From Fasciolopsis buskii (lineage: Eukaryota > Platyhelminthes > Trematoda > Plagiorchiida > Fasciolidae): a stretch of 64,000 nucleotides of DNA. The translations under genes and the position numbers were made by a program. A model generated the notes under the pieces. That model was not told the DNA's origin. It was given only the letters and a program-made list of their open reading frames with translations, and made no database searches. The stretch covers positions 1 through 64,000 of the forward strand of contig LUCM01011253.1 of NCBI GenBank assembly GCA_008360955.1, given 5' to 3'. Below are positions 44,508 to 60,389 of this stretch, piece by piece; the stretch's first letter is position 1, and the number at the start of each line of letters is the position of its first letter.

Positions 44508-47500
44508 GATGGAGGTGCATTCTGTTTCTCTTCCACCAGCTTGCACTTGTCGGTATCCTAGAGTACTCTGATCCCGTTGGGCCTTGTTGTTGGCTTCTAA
44601 AATACTCAGCATCCGACCGAGTTCGAGATAGCCAGGTTTATAGGCGTTCCTATTCCTCCGTATGCTGCGGAGAGTCGTGGAATGACAGCTTGGAATGTAC
44701 GGAGTTGTTACTATTCAGCGGGTTTTGCGAAACGCGCTCGATTCAGATCACCAAATACGCAAATTTCCCCATGACACTTAGAAAAGGCGATTCCGCCCTC
44801 ATATGAAATGCATCTTCAATCGATGCATCATAACTGTACCTTCGAAAAACTATTCTCAGTTTGATTATCAAGATTATCCAGATTGAGTAACCCTAAAGTG
44901 CACGACTGCATGTTTCAAAAAATTATCAAGACGCCAACTTTTAAAATGTGTTAGTTTTATAAATTGAACAGCTGAGTGAATAGACATGTCCAAACATCAG
45001 TAGAAGTAAATCAGACTAGCCCCAGCCACAATAAGGATCATATCCGCAAATCAGAATAGTTTAAAGCCTCATGTAAGTACTGCCTTTCAAGTTGGATTGC
45101 TCAACGAAAGGGGGTGATTAACTGGTTTGTGAACTGTCACCGTGTAACGATGAACTTGACATCTTTCACTTGACCAATACTGGGTACCTTCAACTCGCTA
45201 TATCCCTAGCTAGGTACGAACCGGGAAGAGAAATTTTCCGAATAATGAGTAACTGAATTCGACATTCACGCAGCCATTAATCTAAGCTACAATTTTGTCA
45301 CATAGTTTAAGAAAAGAAAGGATTGCCTTTTCCACAGTCTGATAAAGTTGTCACAAAATCAAACCCATCTATATATTTACAGTTTACCCGCGTTTAGCTT
45401 GAGTCATTCATTTGTTTATCCGACCAACAGTGACGATAGTGGTTATAGCACGATCATAGCTTCAATCACATTGGATAAACTTCTTTCGTTTTCACTAAAT
45501 CACATTTACCAATCATATCGTTCCATAATTATTTAGCGTCAAATTGAGTTAGGGCTGTCTACTGAGACGCTTCAAAAAGAAATGAGAAAACGGAAATGGG
45601 GAAAAGGAACCATTGAGAAAAAATATGCAATCATTGGTTTCGAATTTCAACGAATCAATCAACCAAAATGAAGTTGAACGGTTTGATATGCACACAGACG
45701 GAAAAAACATTAGACCCAATCATTTCCCACCCCAAAGGAAAGAGAAGGGAAATCCGTTGAGTTTTTCTACTGATTTTAAATGCGAGCTCAAACACTAACA
45801 ATCAACTGAACTGGCAACGGTGCTTCGATCGTTTTGGCAACCGGCAGAGTTTCTTGAATTTTACAAGCTAGAATATTGGGGGAAATGTAGTGTTTTGCTT
45901 TCACAACAGCGTTCTGGACCAGAAAGCTTAAAGATACTGGGCAAAAGTCCCAGATTGCGTACAGTTTCCATATTATACAGTGAATATGAAAAATATTCGG
46001 GATTCTCGATAAATAAGCAGCTTATTTAGGGTAAAGGAAAAGGCATACGGAAAACCTCAAAACACACTCATGTTAAAATGAGAAACCTGTCTGCTGGCAA
46101 ACCGTTCCACACATACGGAACAGATCTTGCATCGCGCCATGTTGTGGATTAAAAATTCAACAGGAATCAGATGCTAGTAATTGAAAACCTGGGCTCAAAT
46201 GAAAAAAGGTGCAACAAAAATACCGCACGGAACATTTTGATGAGCTATTCTTTTATTTTCAACAACCAAATAAGATAACGTACAAGTAAGGTGTGCTCAA
46301 TCTGATTTCAGATTTGTCGAGAAAATAGAACCATACAACTACTATACATGGCTATAGTTTGCTAACTTGTATAACATCGTTAACGTGGTCACTGATTCGT
46401 GTTGCTTTTGAGCATTGCCATTGACTGGTTGATTTTCTTTGTTTTGAGAATTCATCGGGTTATGCAAGTTCTGATGAATAGTTGCATTAGTGATGGAATA
46501 AGGCTGGTGCATCTGGCATTGCTCAAAGTCACATAGAGATGCATTGTCTCACTAGTTATTTGTCCAACTCCGTTCTCGTTGCACAAAACACACTATCGCC
46601 ATTGTCTAGGGTATTTGAGGATGGCCAGACAATAAAAGGCAAAACGGAATTTCATTATTATTGATGGTAATGCTATCAGTATTTACGAGTAGTAACTTGT
46701 CCTTCTTATTCAAATAAATATTAGTACCACGTCAACCGTTATCGTAGACTTTCACTGGGTGCATGAACTGAATAGGGAAAGAGCGATTTTGGGGTGGGCG
46801 GACGGTCCTTTTAATTATTCGTTTCATGATACCAAACACATTGTTGCTTCTCGATTTTAATCCTCATTAATACGTGAAACTTGATTTGTATTTTTCAAGA
46901 TTTAACCACTGATGTTTTGTGGAGACCGACTGGACTGTGGAGCTACAAGGTAAACTGATGTCAGTGGCGATTTTAGGTATTGCTGACTCCTATACATCAT
47001 GGGGCAGACGGTGTATTGTTGAACTTTTGTTCTACTACTAAGCATGTAGAAATGAAGACCTGAAGCACGAATCTGTCTACTTTAAGTGTCTGGGCGCTTG
47101 AATTGGAATTGGTGTGCAAACTGCGACTTGGTGGGATAAAGAACCATTAATCCTTCGATCCTACGAGCAGCATATAATCCCAACGCGAATTGATTAGCCT
47201 ACAGGAATGGGGCGCAGGAAGCCTTGGCCACGATTTTAACTGATATTTTCCCCCACATTTTGGTTACTTCGCCAGATTTTGGATGGAATTCAGCAAGCAG
47301 GTTTAGAATTGGTGTCCTCACTACCTAAGAGACATCGGATTTCTGGGTTAAGCATGAGTGTTTGAATAAAGAAGATAAGTTTGGGTTCGAAAACTGATCT
47401 CATGGGATTTAGGTTCGGTGGAGAAGTGATTGTATGCCATATTATTTAACGGCTTCTGCTATGATATTCCCAGTACTATTTCACGCGGAAGAATTTGTTC

Positions 47501-50500
47501 GAATATCTGCGCGTATACTGCGATCTATCCTAAAGATGCAATTCATAAGTACTGCAACACGTTATCAGTAGAGTTGAGTGTCTTACAATCGGGAAAGTTT
47601 GGGAAATGGAATTTGTAAATGGCATGCACTTTTAGGTGCGCCAAAGAGATGGAATACTAAAGAGTTATGTTAAGTCCAGGGTATTCTGTAGAAAAGAATA
47701 TATATATATATAGCAACGGATCGGACAACGTTTTTCTTAAGTTCAACAGAATAGCACTGCTTTGTTTGCTAGTGTGGACAGTTTGACTGTACACGTTTTA
47801 TCACTGACCAAGATGAGATCATTGTCCCAATGATCTTGTGGCACTGAGTATTTCAACTCTACCGATGACAAAATGTTTGTAATGAAGTCCTCCAGAGCAA
47901 GGGACAAACCAGTGAATATATATATATATATATATATATAATCTAGTTCGGCATCTAAGACCTTGTAAGAAAGAAGTGGTTGCTGTAAAACAAGATATGA
48001 AGATCCATCTACACTTTTTCACTTAACAGTCTGTAACAAATGTGAGTAAATCCTTCATTACCAAGATTCTATCTTACTCGTTTGAATGCGCCAGAATAAA
48101 TGCCGTTTTCAAATCGGTACTTTATTCCATTAGCATTGGTTTATTTGTGCAGTTATTTCTGCTTTCTATTCTAGCAATAATTCCCTTGTAACTACGACCT
48201 AGATGACTACTTGGCTCTTTACTTTGTCATGCACACCCTTACATAAAGGCATATTGGCAGAGTTAGTGACGGACACCCACAGGCATACGGGCAAGTCTAG
48301 ATGCAATTTTAAAACAGGTTAAATTAATCCCGAGACTACAAGACTACGTGGGTAACTTCACAGAACAGCCAAAATTCATGAAACATTGTGCGTGAGAATA
48401 TAATAAACGTTAACTGGTACCAAAACGTCAGCACCAGTTTATTGCGGTTTAAGTAGTGGGAAGGGCATCTGTACAACAGCAGTTTCGATGTTCCAGAATG
48501 CTCGATTTGGGAACCAATCAGTCTTGACTCTTGTCGAAAAGTTTGTATTTATTAAACCATAGATAAAAGTTTTATTTAAATGTTCTGTTTAAAGTCATGT
48601 TTGTTCGCCCCTTTTCCCGAAGTGCATGCACGTCATACGAACACACTTACTGGTCTTGGTTTTTCGCACGATTTATACAAACAAACGAAAGCGTATAGAA
48701 ACGATTAAGTATATTGCACACAGGACCGATATGTTTTTGTAGCCCTAGTGCATTTGCAATAAAATTTGCCCTTAATTGCTGAGGTTGGGTAGTTTCACTT
48801 GCTACCTTAGTCCGGTCGAGTGTTGCATTCACATGGGCATACTGGCAAGCCAGATGGGAGACAAACACTAAATGAACTGAGCGGTAAAGAAATGGCTTCG
48901 TGATTCGGAAGCCATACGGGACTATCTGTTTCAGCGTGGTAGTAAATAGAAGCAAACTTTCAGATATTTACAATATAGGCACTGACGGAGGCGTGGGAGG
49001 AGGGATCACGTTCAGTCTGTATGCATTTTCCAGTCCGGGTAGAAGACAGTGGAAAAGCTTACGCACTATGCTATGGACGTTCCATTATTTATTCTTTCAA
49101 ATCGGATTTCAGTGACAGTTTGTCTAATTACTCACCCGCCGTGGAAGCAGACAGGCAGTTATTCTCTCTTCATGAATTTTAATATCTAGGTAGTCATAGC
49201 TAGTCAAGGACATTCGGTAAGTAGTAAATCTCAGTCGTTTAGGTATTCCTTTGTGTGTACACGCTAAGAATGAATAGGTTTAGTTTAACGGAGGAGACAG
49301 GTTTATAAGCCTCAGGGTCGGCAATCGTCCGGTAGCCCTGAACGACTGTTGGCAGCCAGCATAATGGTGTTTGTTTATGTGACCACACGAAAATGCGTTC
49401 GACAAGTAGGCAGATTCACATTGTCCTCTGGAATTTTTTGGAATAAGTAAACAGGCAAGTGTTTCGTTCCGATCTTTCCAGTCACCGAAAATGAAATGAA
49501 CATTGAAGGTTCGATATAAGAGGCACGAGCTTAGTGAATCGAGTTTAATTTCACTGACGTACTCGTGTGACCAGTTGATTCAAAGTTTAGTCTGATGTTT
49601 ATAATTACAAGGTACAGTACTAAGGAGATTTTTGATGTTACGAAGTTGAAAAAAATTTTTTGAGCGTTAATTTGCGACAAATAATTTGACGACTCTTATC
49701 TCAGAAGTGCATCAAGACTCAGGTGAGAAATGATACGGAAGACAAAAACCGAGAACGAACGAGACCTTGATATACTAAACAGTGTGGAGAGAAAGCTCGA
49801 CTACCGATTAGTTTGCTGAACTCGGTCAGTGGTAGTCCCCAGCACCTTTTGGAGATGCTAATTTAGAATTCAATTATTCGTACACACTGCCTGATTATAC
49901 CTGCCCAGATATTAAAGATAAAAGATATAAAAAACATTTTTAACACAAATTGATTGCAAACCTAGCGTATTACCTGCTTACAACAACGGGTAATGACTTC
50001 CACGCACGTAAACCGTTAGATCCGACCACGTCCAGTTTCACATATCTTACAAAAGAAATAAAGGACTGTTTGGTGGAACTCGGTATGCGGACATTATGCC
50101 AACAAGCAGCAGCAAAGTTGTACCAGCCATGAGAAGTTTGGAATTGGACAGGCGCATGCTTATCACAACTGATCGTTAAGAAATTAAATAAATTTTGATG
50201 TTGCTAGCATACAATCCAGAGATTCTCTACCTACGTACTTGCGCACTAAGTAGTTTCTGCGAACATATAATAGCCTATATATGGTCACGGACCGATGTGG
50301 ATCTGTTTTCACGATTCCAGAATGGATATCTTGATGACAATTCAAAATAATCGTGCTTTGGTTGTTTGCTGTGTTGAACCTTGGAAAAATCACAAAACAC
50401 TTTGTGCAAGACGCCATTATTACGATTTCCGAGGTTCGTTCGAACTGGATCATTTTGAGAATTTCGCTTTGACGAACTGTCAAACGTGAAGACGATCTAA

Positions 50501-51847
50501 TTGTGAACACTCTTGGACTCTGGTGATTTTGAACCCATGTGTGGTTTGAAGAATATAATAATGACATTTTCTGATTGCCTCTGCAATCATGCGGTCACAC
50601 TTTGTTGAGACTGGCAATAAGTTTACAACTGACTGAATTGGTCGGTTCTACGTTCTAGGATGACAGAAATGTTCACTTTTCAATAATTGTATGCAGTGGT
50701 AAGTTTTGCATTACAAGTCGGTAGTTTGTGGACTCTCATGATTGTCAAGCTTGACATTTAGGTTTCAAATATCTTATCACTAGCCCAGATGACATCATCA
50801 GTGATGCACAACTTTAAAACTTGCAGGACGCCGACAGTTACTTGGGTGCCGACTAATACATTCCCAGAAACATTTATTAAGCCTTTGCTAAAGTCTGAGA
50901 CGAAATACTTTGCTTTCAAGTATAAACCATAGAGAGCATGTAAATTACGCACTTGCATGGGTGATATCAACGCAAAATGGCAAATTTACGGCACTTTTCC
51001 TGATTACAAATAACCTCAGTCACGTGACCTGTAAGTAGATTGAACACAGGAATATTTTTCAAGTAGAACTACAAGTAATCAGGGAAACGCGAAATCGAAT
51101 GGGCACTTGGACCAACGCAACTAAGTATTATAGTTAACTAGATTCTTTGAATGATTCACTTCCTGGTTTGAAAAATTCCTCTTCTGGACAATGTACCGTA
51201 TGCCACTGTTTGATGCCTTGTTTGACACAGGACGTAGTGAGACATAAACACAGTAAGACCGAATACATCATCATGCTGGTGGCTGATTAAATATAAATTT
51301 TCTTTATTTATTAATGATACCGAATAACTTGAGAAGGCACAAGAACTAGCCAACAATACTATTCGTCATCCCTTGCTGGATACGAATTAAACAACAGGGT
51401 TAGGTAGTGAGATCAGAATCCTAAGGAAATTACGAGATATGCAAAATATAACAGGAAAGAAAGGAAAGGAGTTGGGAGACAATCTTTTAAACTATCCACA
51501 TTTCTACAACTCGCCAGTCAGATAGCCTAGTAAAAGCAATTATTTCCCTGTCGCAAACATGAACACGCAATATCAGTAATTATTTGTTTAAAGGAGCTTG
51601 AAGCTCTTAGCAGGTAGATGAAGCTGCTGTCTAATTAGATCCTAACAGATTCGAGTCATGCACAAGAAAATCCAGTCCGGTCGAGATGAGTCCGCGTTTT
51701 GGTTTCACATCATTACATTGTCAACGCTAGTAGTTCAATATCAGTAATGTCATTCAGAACCAGATAGATGGTAAGTCAACGGAACAAAGGGGAAACGGAT
51801 TTCTATTAGAATTTCTACTGTAAACTTTTGAAAACATTGGATTATCG
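44508..51847. other. No gene recognised (44.5-51.8 kb)
   Basis: Frames of 127 codons or fewer; the longest (50184-50567 minus) has no known motif. Dinucleotide (TA)n tracts lie at 47697-47713 and 47916-47941. Confidence 0.5.
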
Positions 51848-52099
51848 AACATATATCTGAAAATTTCTACTGGATATTTGGATGACAGTAGTATCGGACG
51901 AATTTATGATTCAGCTTCTTGCACCCAGACGGGCGAATTTTCATTTGTTAGCATCCTACCTGGGAACGTAAAACCAAAGGATGTTTGGGAAAATACTCGT
52001 ATTCAATCAGACAAGCAGCCCCGTATAACTGTAGGCGATTTTGTCGAATCAGTTCGTATTTGGGACATAGAGGACAAAATGGAGTTCGGTTTAGCTCCG
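51848..52099 (+). CDS. Candidate exon of an unrecognised gene
   Basis: A frame open to 52129 with protein-like composition. It includes SFVSILPGNVKPKDVWENTR and GDFVESVRIWDIEDKMEFG, then a good donor (CTCCG followed by GTATGT, donor at 52100). No strong acceptor lies at its left, although CAG/TAG dinucleotides occur at 51885-51891. I do not recognise the family. Confidence 0.3.
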
Positions 52100-52129
52100 G
52101 TATGTGCAAATTATAGTTCGAACCTTTAA

Positions 52130-55100
52130 GATAGGAGATGCAGACACGGATTTTGCAAGTTCAGTGTGCTAGGGCTGATGTGAGTCTAGCAGTACTACCG
52201 AAGTGAAATTTTCAGGTGCAGTAGGTGGTTTTTATGTATGCATTTTTGAATAGGAATCACATTTTTAGGCATATTTCATTGACCTTATCTTCAAGCGAAG
52301 CTTTCTGCAACAGATCGATGAAAATAACCAGCAATAAGAAATACATCAAGCTGCGAATTTAAGAATTACTGTGTGGAATAAAATTAGCCCACTAGCAAGG
52401 AAATATGAGGAATCATCCCAATTTTACAATTTTTGCAGCATGATATTTAGCCGTTAGTAATATTCATGGTTTCCTTGATGAAGAAAGACAAGAAAAAGAT
52501 TCACGAACAGTCTGTATTATTTCTAGGTGACAAAAAACAACAACATACTAGAATTTAAAAGCATTCAAGGAAAGGAAGTAGAAAAGGACCAGTTGTTGGT
52601 ATGTTTCTACTTGGTTTACACTTCAAAGTATTTCTCAGGGATGTGGGAATTGAAATCAAAGATTATACCCTCATTAAGTTTGCAGTCTGAAGGAAGGAGG
52701 ACAGAGATATGGCACTTCATATGACAGGCAGAAAGAGACTTCCTCATATGGTTTCACGCGAAACGCAGTTGGCCAATGAATTAGTTGCAGGTTAGTCTGT
52801 ATATGCTCGGAATAATGCTGATTATGAAGAGCAGGTTGTTGAAGACTTAGTTATCCAGATCACCGAAACATTTCGGTCAGTTTTGATTCATCATTTTAAA
52901 GCCGGAGCGACTAAGCGGATTGAAAAGGCGACGGCATGGAGCGTAAAGTACGGACATTGATGGACAAACTAATGTATATCGTCCTCGGAAGCCTCAGGGG
53001 TAAGCCACGGTAGCCGAAGCCTCTCACCGACGCGCAAACAATGAAATAATACTTTTTTCACGCAGAAAATAGTGACAAGATGTTGCGGCACAGTCGAAAG
53101 TAAAAATCTTGCATTCTTATTTGTAAGTCGATCCGACGTCAAAAGAAGCTTACAATATCTTCGAAGGAATTAGCTTTACCGAGGAAATGAAGTAAAACAA
53201 AGAAAGTAGCATTTCTGAATGTACTGGTGAGTAGAACCTTCAACGGATCATCGCTCCATTCAGTATATCAGAAGGAAAGACATGTAGAACCAATATTAAT
53301 TTGGCAGATGAACGCTTGGAATACTCAAAAAGTGTCCTGCATACGAACTCTTTCGAATAGATCTTAACTCTCTGCAGCGCAGTGAAACTAGGAAGATGAG
53401 ACGATAGATCCCTTTTCAGGAGATTTCAAGAACCTTCCTAGCAAGAACGTCACAGGGAAAAAAAGAAACGGATCAAGCAACAAAATACGATAAGAGGATA
53501 ACAAAACCGCTTCTCACAAACATGTCCGAAATCAGCAAACTAGTACTTAAATCACAAGGCATTATTCTAGCACACAAGCTCACAATAACTTTTGAAAAAA
53601 TCAAAAGAGAGCGACCCGAAAAGGATGATAAAAAATTTTCATGTACAATGTCTAATCAAGGATTTTGAGGAGCGTCATATTTGGATCATTATGAATGTTC
53701 ATAGGTAATGGATCTATCTTAAGAACCATAGCGGTGATTCATCGTAAGATTTTCGACCATCAGTCAAGGTACTTGATTCCAAACTGGGATTTTTGATGTA
53801 TTTAAATTATATCATGAGCATGAATGGGAACAAAATTGTTCCCGAAACACATCGAAATTTCCGTGGTTGTTGCTAAGCATCTGAAGGTGCATTTCCATAC
53901 TAATCGTGGAGGGTACAACTGTAGGGATAATTGGACCACATAATACCGTTTGCTCATATCCGATGTGTGACAGTAACCTTGAAATCTGTCCTTTTATTTC
54001 TGGGAAACTTCGTTCATCTTCCTGTTTTCATACCACATTGCTTCTCTGGAAGGGTAACTGTGTTCATAAATTTAGATTGAGTCTAGGCTTGCGGGATAAT
54101 CTGAGGTGCTCCGGTTTCACCATTCGTGAATTTTGAGACCGACTCTGTACGCCCGAAGACCGTCGAAGACCTAGTGCATACAGATATGGGCAGTGACCAT
54201 AAACGAGTCATTCGCGGCCATAGTCTGTCAATGAAATTCTTTAATGATGGCTAATAAACGGAACTTGTCATAAGCGAATCTAGGCTATGTGAACACTAGA
54301 GAAAAAACAATGCAGCAAGAATCAACATTCCATATTGTTGTTCGCAACCGCTTGCTTAAACCAATCTGCGAATTATATGATTTTAGCTGTCATCTGCAAA
54401 AATCGACTTTGCTCAGTTTGTTTGAATTAGATATGAGTGAAGGTATTGGTTATCGTACATCATTAGTTGCAATTCCTCATTTAAAGTGATCAATATTTTA
54501 TCATTAATGTACATCCTCATCTCAGCAGAGTGGTTTCTCAACCGTGTATGACGATTATTTGCTTTAAGCATCAGGTCTCACCACTATTTCATCTGTACAC
54601 CACAGTGAAAGGCCCACGTGCCATAAACACGTGGAAAGCGAAATTAAATTAGTATCCCATGTCTTTTAAGGTTTGATCTATTCTTCATGTTGCGTTACCG
54701 TCGACAACCACCATTAATATACCCACTAATTATACACGAGATTATCCTGTTGGTTCTTTTCGGACAATGCGTTACACGTTCAGTTTAAAACCTACTCAGG
54801 TCAGGAAGATTCTCGTATTTTTGGTAAAGGACTTTTGCAGTAGCATTCAGAGGAAATAGTGATAACAATGGAAACGTAACTCAAAGGATTACCATATTCG
54901 AATGCGGAACCATTCTATAAGGATATGAAACGATTCAAAGTGCATGGAAATTATAATCGTCGGATCGGGAGCGATGCGAAAAGAACCCGAAACTGCGGTG
55001 GTCTACCGAGCGAAGACGGTTGAGCCTAAGTAGCTGAAGCGACCGGTAGCAAGGCTTGAATTATCGACCCAGGTTGTTCCAACTTCACAACAGTTGTACA

Positions 55101-58100
55101 CGCGCTTTCATTATGACAGCAAAGCTATTCACCCCCGTTGTGGCTCTATATGATTAAGGGAATCTATCTTGTTGGTATACTGCATGGCTAAAACTTCATA
55201 TAATTTCTCTGACTTCATCACCTGTGTAAGATTTTCCAATGTAGTCAAATAATTGAGGTGTGGGCATACGGAGTAGAAACAACGTGTGTTATCTCAACTC
55301 GAGTCAACTGAATCATTAGGAGCACAAGTGGATGGAACGTCCATTTAAGGGTTGCACTGTGAATCTTCCGAAGGTTTTCGTTGATCCAGCAAGTCCATTC
55401 CTTTAGAAAAAGGACGCGAGGTTCAAAAGTGTGAACTTTCGTTATGAGTAGTATGTTTTGCAAAGGCACGAGATTTTTCTGGCAAATCACCGTGTAAATA
55501 TTAAATGGGTTTCCTACCAATTTATGCACCTAATAATTCAAATTAGATTCTCTTGAGAAACTAACATAGGAGTGCATACTTGTGGGGATGGCTGGACAGC
55601 AAAATGCCGCTGAGAAAGATTGTCGGTGAAGCCAGTCGTGTGCTTCGGGGGAAGTTCTGTTCATCTATCCGAAAAGTACTACTGGCAGTGATCATCAAGT
55701 AAATTGTCTCGTTATTACTAAAAATGTATTCTTCACGGTATACGTCTCTACGATGCAAATAGCCGACATATGCGTTCAGTTAGTCGCTGAAAGTCCTGTC
55801 ATAATTAAGCTGACTGTAAGAAGCCGGTTAATGTTGGTTCATGAGATTACCAATTCCCAATGATTTTTTGTTCGTTATTTATTTCCCCACATCATTGTCT
55901 TCGTTATTATCCTCTCCGTGTGGTTGGAGCCATTAAATGGCGTCGCGAATAACGTGAAACACTCCCATTATTGCACAAAGAAACTAATTATCGCTAAGCC
56001 GTCATGGGGACCTAAAACTGACTTAGAACGGTAAAAACTATGCTGCTGGGATGTTGACTGATTCAGTGGTGGTGAGGAACAGAGAACAGCACTTGTTCAG
56101 TCTGGGATGGATTATTGCATAGTAATGTCTGTAATTTCGTTTCACTTTACGGGAAAAAACAGTGTAATTCGCAGTTTGTAGATGTTGTCACGTGACAGTG
56201 GAGACGAAATTGAAGAACGATTGTTAGCCAGAATCAATTTGTTTAGTTTTTCAAGAAAATTGCAAGTACTTTTAATTGTCTTGAGTGATCTATGAACAAT
56301 TTCATTGGACAATATAAATGATGCACTCGGGTACATTAGTTCACAAATGGAGCAACTGATAAAGGCGATTCCTGGTATAGTTTTGCAGTACAAGCCATTT
56401 AGAAGCATCATTTTAACCAGCCATAAAGATCTGCCTAACTTCTAGATTCAAGAGTATCATCAGGGTAGAATACCAGGCAACGATACGTGCTTAACAACTT
56501 TCTGTTTCAGTTTTCAATCAGCGGTCAAAATCTATTGATCAGAAGATGACCAAAATGTTAGTCTTCTTGGGCAGTGGAATTCATCGTTATTATTTATCAA
56601 AAATGCTTAAAAATATTTGTTTTGTTTTCCTACCTAAATTGCCAACTTTGTGCATCCACTGTCAAGTATGTCATGGTGTGCAAACTGAACTTCTTTCGTA
56701 GGAAGGCCACGTAGGTCTACGTAGAACAGAGTTACACATGTTGATTAATAAAAGAAATTTTCAATACAAAATTCCAACTAATCCACTTTTGTCTCACTAT
56801 GATGAGTAGTTGTTTTTAACCGGGTAGTCATGGTTACAGTCGTAAATTTTTGTGACAAAGGTTGGTGGAGGTGATACACAATAGGGTAAAGTACGGAGAC
56901 TATAAAACAGGTAGTCCTAATGGCACAGGTAAACAAAGACGAATCCTGCTTCTACCCAGTTATTTCATTGATATTTTGTCCATTTTCGTGACACAAAGGG
57001 ACAAAAATGAGGGTAAAAAGTAAATAGTGCTATACTGATTTTCAAGCTATCTATCTAATATTCACTAATTGCATTTAAGTAATAATTGGGAAAATAATTC
57101 CTGCCAGTTTTAATCTACTTTTATGCAAAGGTCATGCGTACAATCCCTTTAGGTGGCTGATAGTGCTTACCCCATGTCAGGAGGAAATTTACTTAACTTA
57201 TGAAGAGGAGAAACAGAGAACATAGTGCTAGTGCACGGTCAGGGTGTTACCATGGGAAACCTGAACAGGAACTTTGCTCAGAATGCAATATTACTTCAAT
57301 TCATATTTAAATGGAGAGTACTAAATGCTGCCTTATGAAGATGAAGATTGCTGCTTGAGAACAATATGACATTACTATAATCGTAGATGTGTGCAGAAAG
57401 TGTATAAAAACAATGTAATTATTACTGGCCAGAAACATACCACATATGCCTATAAGACTACAACGTAGAATGAGAGATTGAAATTGCATAAGTCCAAACG
57501 GACGAGTACAAGCACATTACCACTAGGAGAAATGAAAGGCTTTTTCTACCCGTAGTTCCACAATGCTTGCTGGTTTTGCCCGTGGTGAAAGCTGAGAAAT
57601 TTCTATGGAATCAAGCTACCAGTCTTGTGGTTATTGCCACGGATCTGATAATTGACTCTATCTAATCAATGGCGACAAATCACCGTGTGATTCCCAACTT
57701 GGCTCTTTACTCCACGACCCTTGTGGACCGAATGAGACCGAATGAGAATTAATAATTTTCTTCATGTGATTAGTGCGGCGATAGTGGAGATTGATTCATC
57801 ATAACTATTACGTTGTTCAGTGATCAACACAACTACGGCGACATGGTACTGATCGCGTCAGTCGATAAGCTGAGCAAAAATGCTGCATGATAAAGTCAAT
57901 TAGTAACGATGGGCCCAATTAACTAGCAGGACAGTCGATCATTAGGTGTTGATCATGAAAGACCAACATAAACGATCTGACTTTGACTAATGTACAAATT
58001 TTTATGTCCGGTCTGCTTGGAGTTTTTGCTAGGACTAGTACGAACAAGCGTTAGCGGTCGGGGAATAGAACAGATTGAAGATAAACCAGATAAACTAAGA

Positions 58101-60240
58101 GCAGATGTCTTTCTCTCCGACTTTCTCGTTTTAAACGAACTACTATTTGCCTAATTAGTGTATTCTAGCAGCATGTAAGACATTCACATCTGAATGTTTC
58201 ACGGAAAATGCTAAAATTAAGGCGGGTTAATCAAAACTTTGTTATGGTTTAGGAACGCAAAAGCCAATCAGACGTACTCATTCGATTTTTGGGGAGTACA
58301 ATTTTCAGTGAGTCGATCAGCGAAAAATTACCCGTTGCATTTCGCAATAGGAGTTACTTTGGAATAGTGATTCGTGCAACACTACATATATACCTACATA
58401 ATTCGCGTTCGAGAGCCGGATCCATGATCTTGCTGTCAGCCCAAAACCCATACAAGCTTGACAATTCTTTTGCACCTAGGTACAGTGGCTTTGTTCTGCC
58501 TAATCGTGAATCGCACGAGAAGTTTGATGCGAAACACGTATCCACGAATTTGATGTTCATTTTCTTCAGACCGGATGGTGCACATTCCTATATTCGCAGG
58601 ATATGAACATTTCGATTCACCCCTCGTAGGTGACAACCTGCTACTGGAGGCGCTTAACAAAATCGATCGAGGTTTGTTCTGCTAAATTAGGCTGAGCAAA
58701 TATTGCATAAAAATGAAATTACCGATTGAATTTTCGTGAGAACCAGCGACCAAAGGATCATTTCCTTATCGTTCTCACCATCAGCTGAACTTTGAGTATG
58801 CACTCAACATCTCATCTCGTCCGTCGGCACCCCGATTTCGCTGCGACTCTATTCCGCAGTCCATGAAGGGCCATGATGAGCACCATTCACCCTTGCTCAT
58901 TCCTCTGGCCAAGTAAAAATTGAGGTCACTGTATGCCATACCGGCCAATTCTCCACTTAGTCAGGTCTTTCGGACATGTCGTAGCAATCCCGAATGAGCT
59001 GTGGATTCTACTGCCGAGTCACTGCTGAAAAAAGTAAGGTCAGTGCCTGAGCCTATTTGTGCGGCGTGTGGGATTAAGGTTTTCGTTTTACTCTTTTTTG
59101 TCGCCGTTTTCTTCTTCTCGAAACACATTAATATAGACCAGTCAAGGTAACTAGGACTGTATATACATTATGATTCCTGACATGCATGTTAGCAGTAACC
59201 TAGAGCGCGTAAAAGGCGAACACAAGCTCTGCTTGTACACAAATAATTAGCCCATCCCGTAAACTGGACACCAAACTTCTTCCGGTCGTACCGTTTGTAC
59301 AGTGCAGTAAAATAGTAATATCACATCGCAGTATGTATACATAATGTAATATAGACACTTAGTATGATCAATGACGGCAGGTAGAACAGAACAATAAGCC
59401 ACTGCAGGCAGACCTGTTGCAATACTTCTAATAATTGGTTCACATCCGAATGTACATCCGGTGGGTCCACCGTGTGGTGCGAGTTACTTCTGTGTATATT
59501 GTCTCCACACCAGGTGTAGAGATGAAGTCGTACGCTTCTGCGTACTGCCGTTTGCATGTCAGTCGAGCCAGTCTTGGGAATAAATGAATCCTTTTGGTTG
59601 TTGATCTAGGATGGGACATGCCATGACAATAAAGGATGAAATAGTGGCCAAAATAAAAGTCGCAGTCAAGGCAGTTTAGTATTGAACAAGGAAAAGCCAT
59701 GCGAGTGAAACATTTCTAAATTTCCACTGCACAGTTTGACAGCGCACGTCCATCTGTTCACCAATGCTTACTTGGCACCCACAAGGGGAACATGGGATGT
59801 CAAGATTGACACAGAACAGCTGAAGTGGTTGGTCACGAAAAAGACATCTTTCGGCTGCACCCAAGGAGCGAAGGACTACGCGGTGATGATATTCAAGGTC
59901 TCGAGCAGGACTCTAGAGCAGCTTACTTTCATCGGCCATGTTCAACACCTGTGGTCCAAAATCTATCACTCTATCCAGTTTTGATCTGCGTAGCTTTCTC
60001 GTTGAATAAACACACACGAGGTTTCCACCCAGAAGGCATGTTCATGAGCTAGTACTAACTGGTATTCACCGAAAGCTAAATTTAGCTTTTTTGCGAATTC
60101 TGGATCTGTCACACTGTTGGTTGGCTTTAACACAGCTCAGTTTCCATGAGACATTCAGCTTTGTTTTTCCAGTCTCCTTACGATAATTCCCGATAGAAAT
60201 CAGATCTGTAATTAACTAGTAAATAGTTAAACATTTCAGA
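52130..60240. other. Mostly no gene recognised (52.1-60.2 kb)
   Basis: One coding-like segment lies at 54289-54489 (plus), with an acceptor-like ATGCAG and the stretch NRLLKPICELYDFSCHLQKS. It is unrecognised and may be an exon or chance. Other frames (58289-58606 plus, 59440-59864 minus, 59736-60052 plus) overlap on both strands without motifs. A 10-nt unit (GACCGAATGA) is duplicated near 57726-57746. Confidence 0.4.
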
Positions 60241-60389
60241 TTGGTGAAAGGTTTGCACAAGAATCCTATAAAATATTTTCCCCATATACTCGATAATTCG
60301 CCTTTCAAAACCACACTCGTTTGTGACCAATCGCAAGTGGATATTTTTCCACGTTTTATTTACCTAATTATGTACATAAATTTGTTTTA

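Noticed and set aside
59440..60052. Overlapping frames on both strands around 59.7 kb that look coding
   Set aside because: No recognisable motif, no consistent splice sites, and both strands are equally open.
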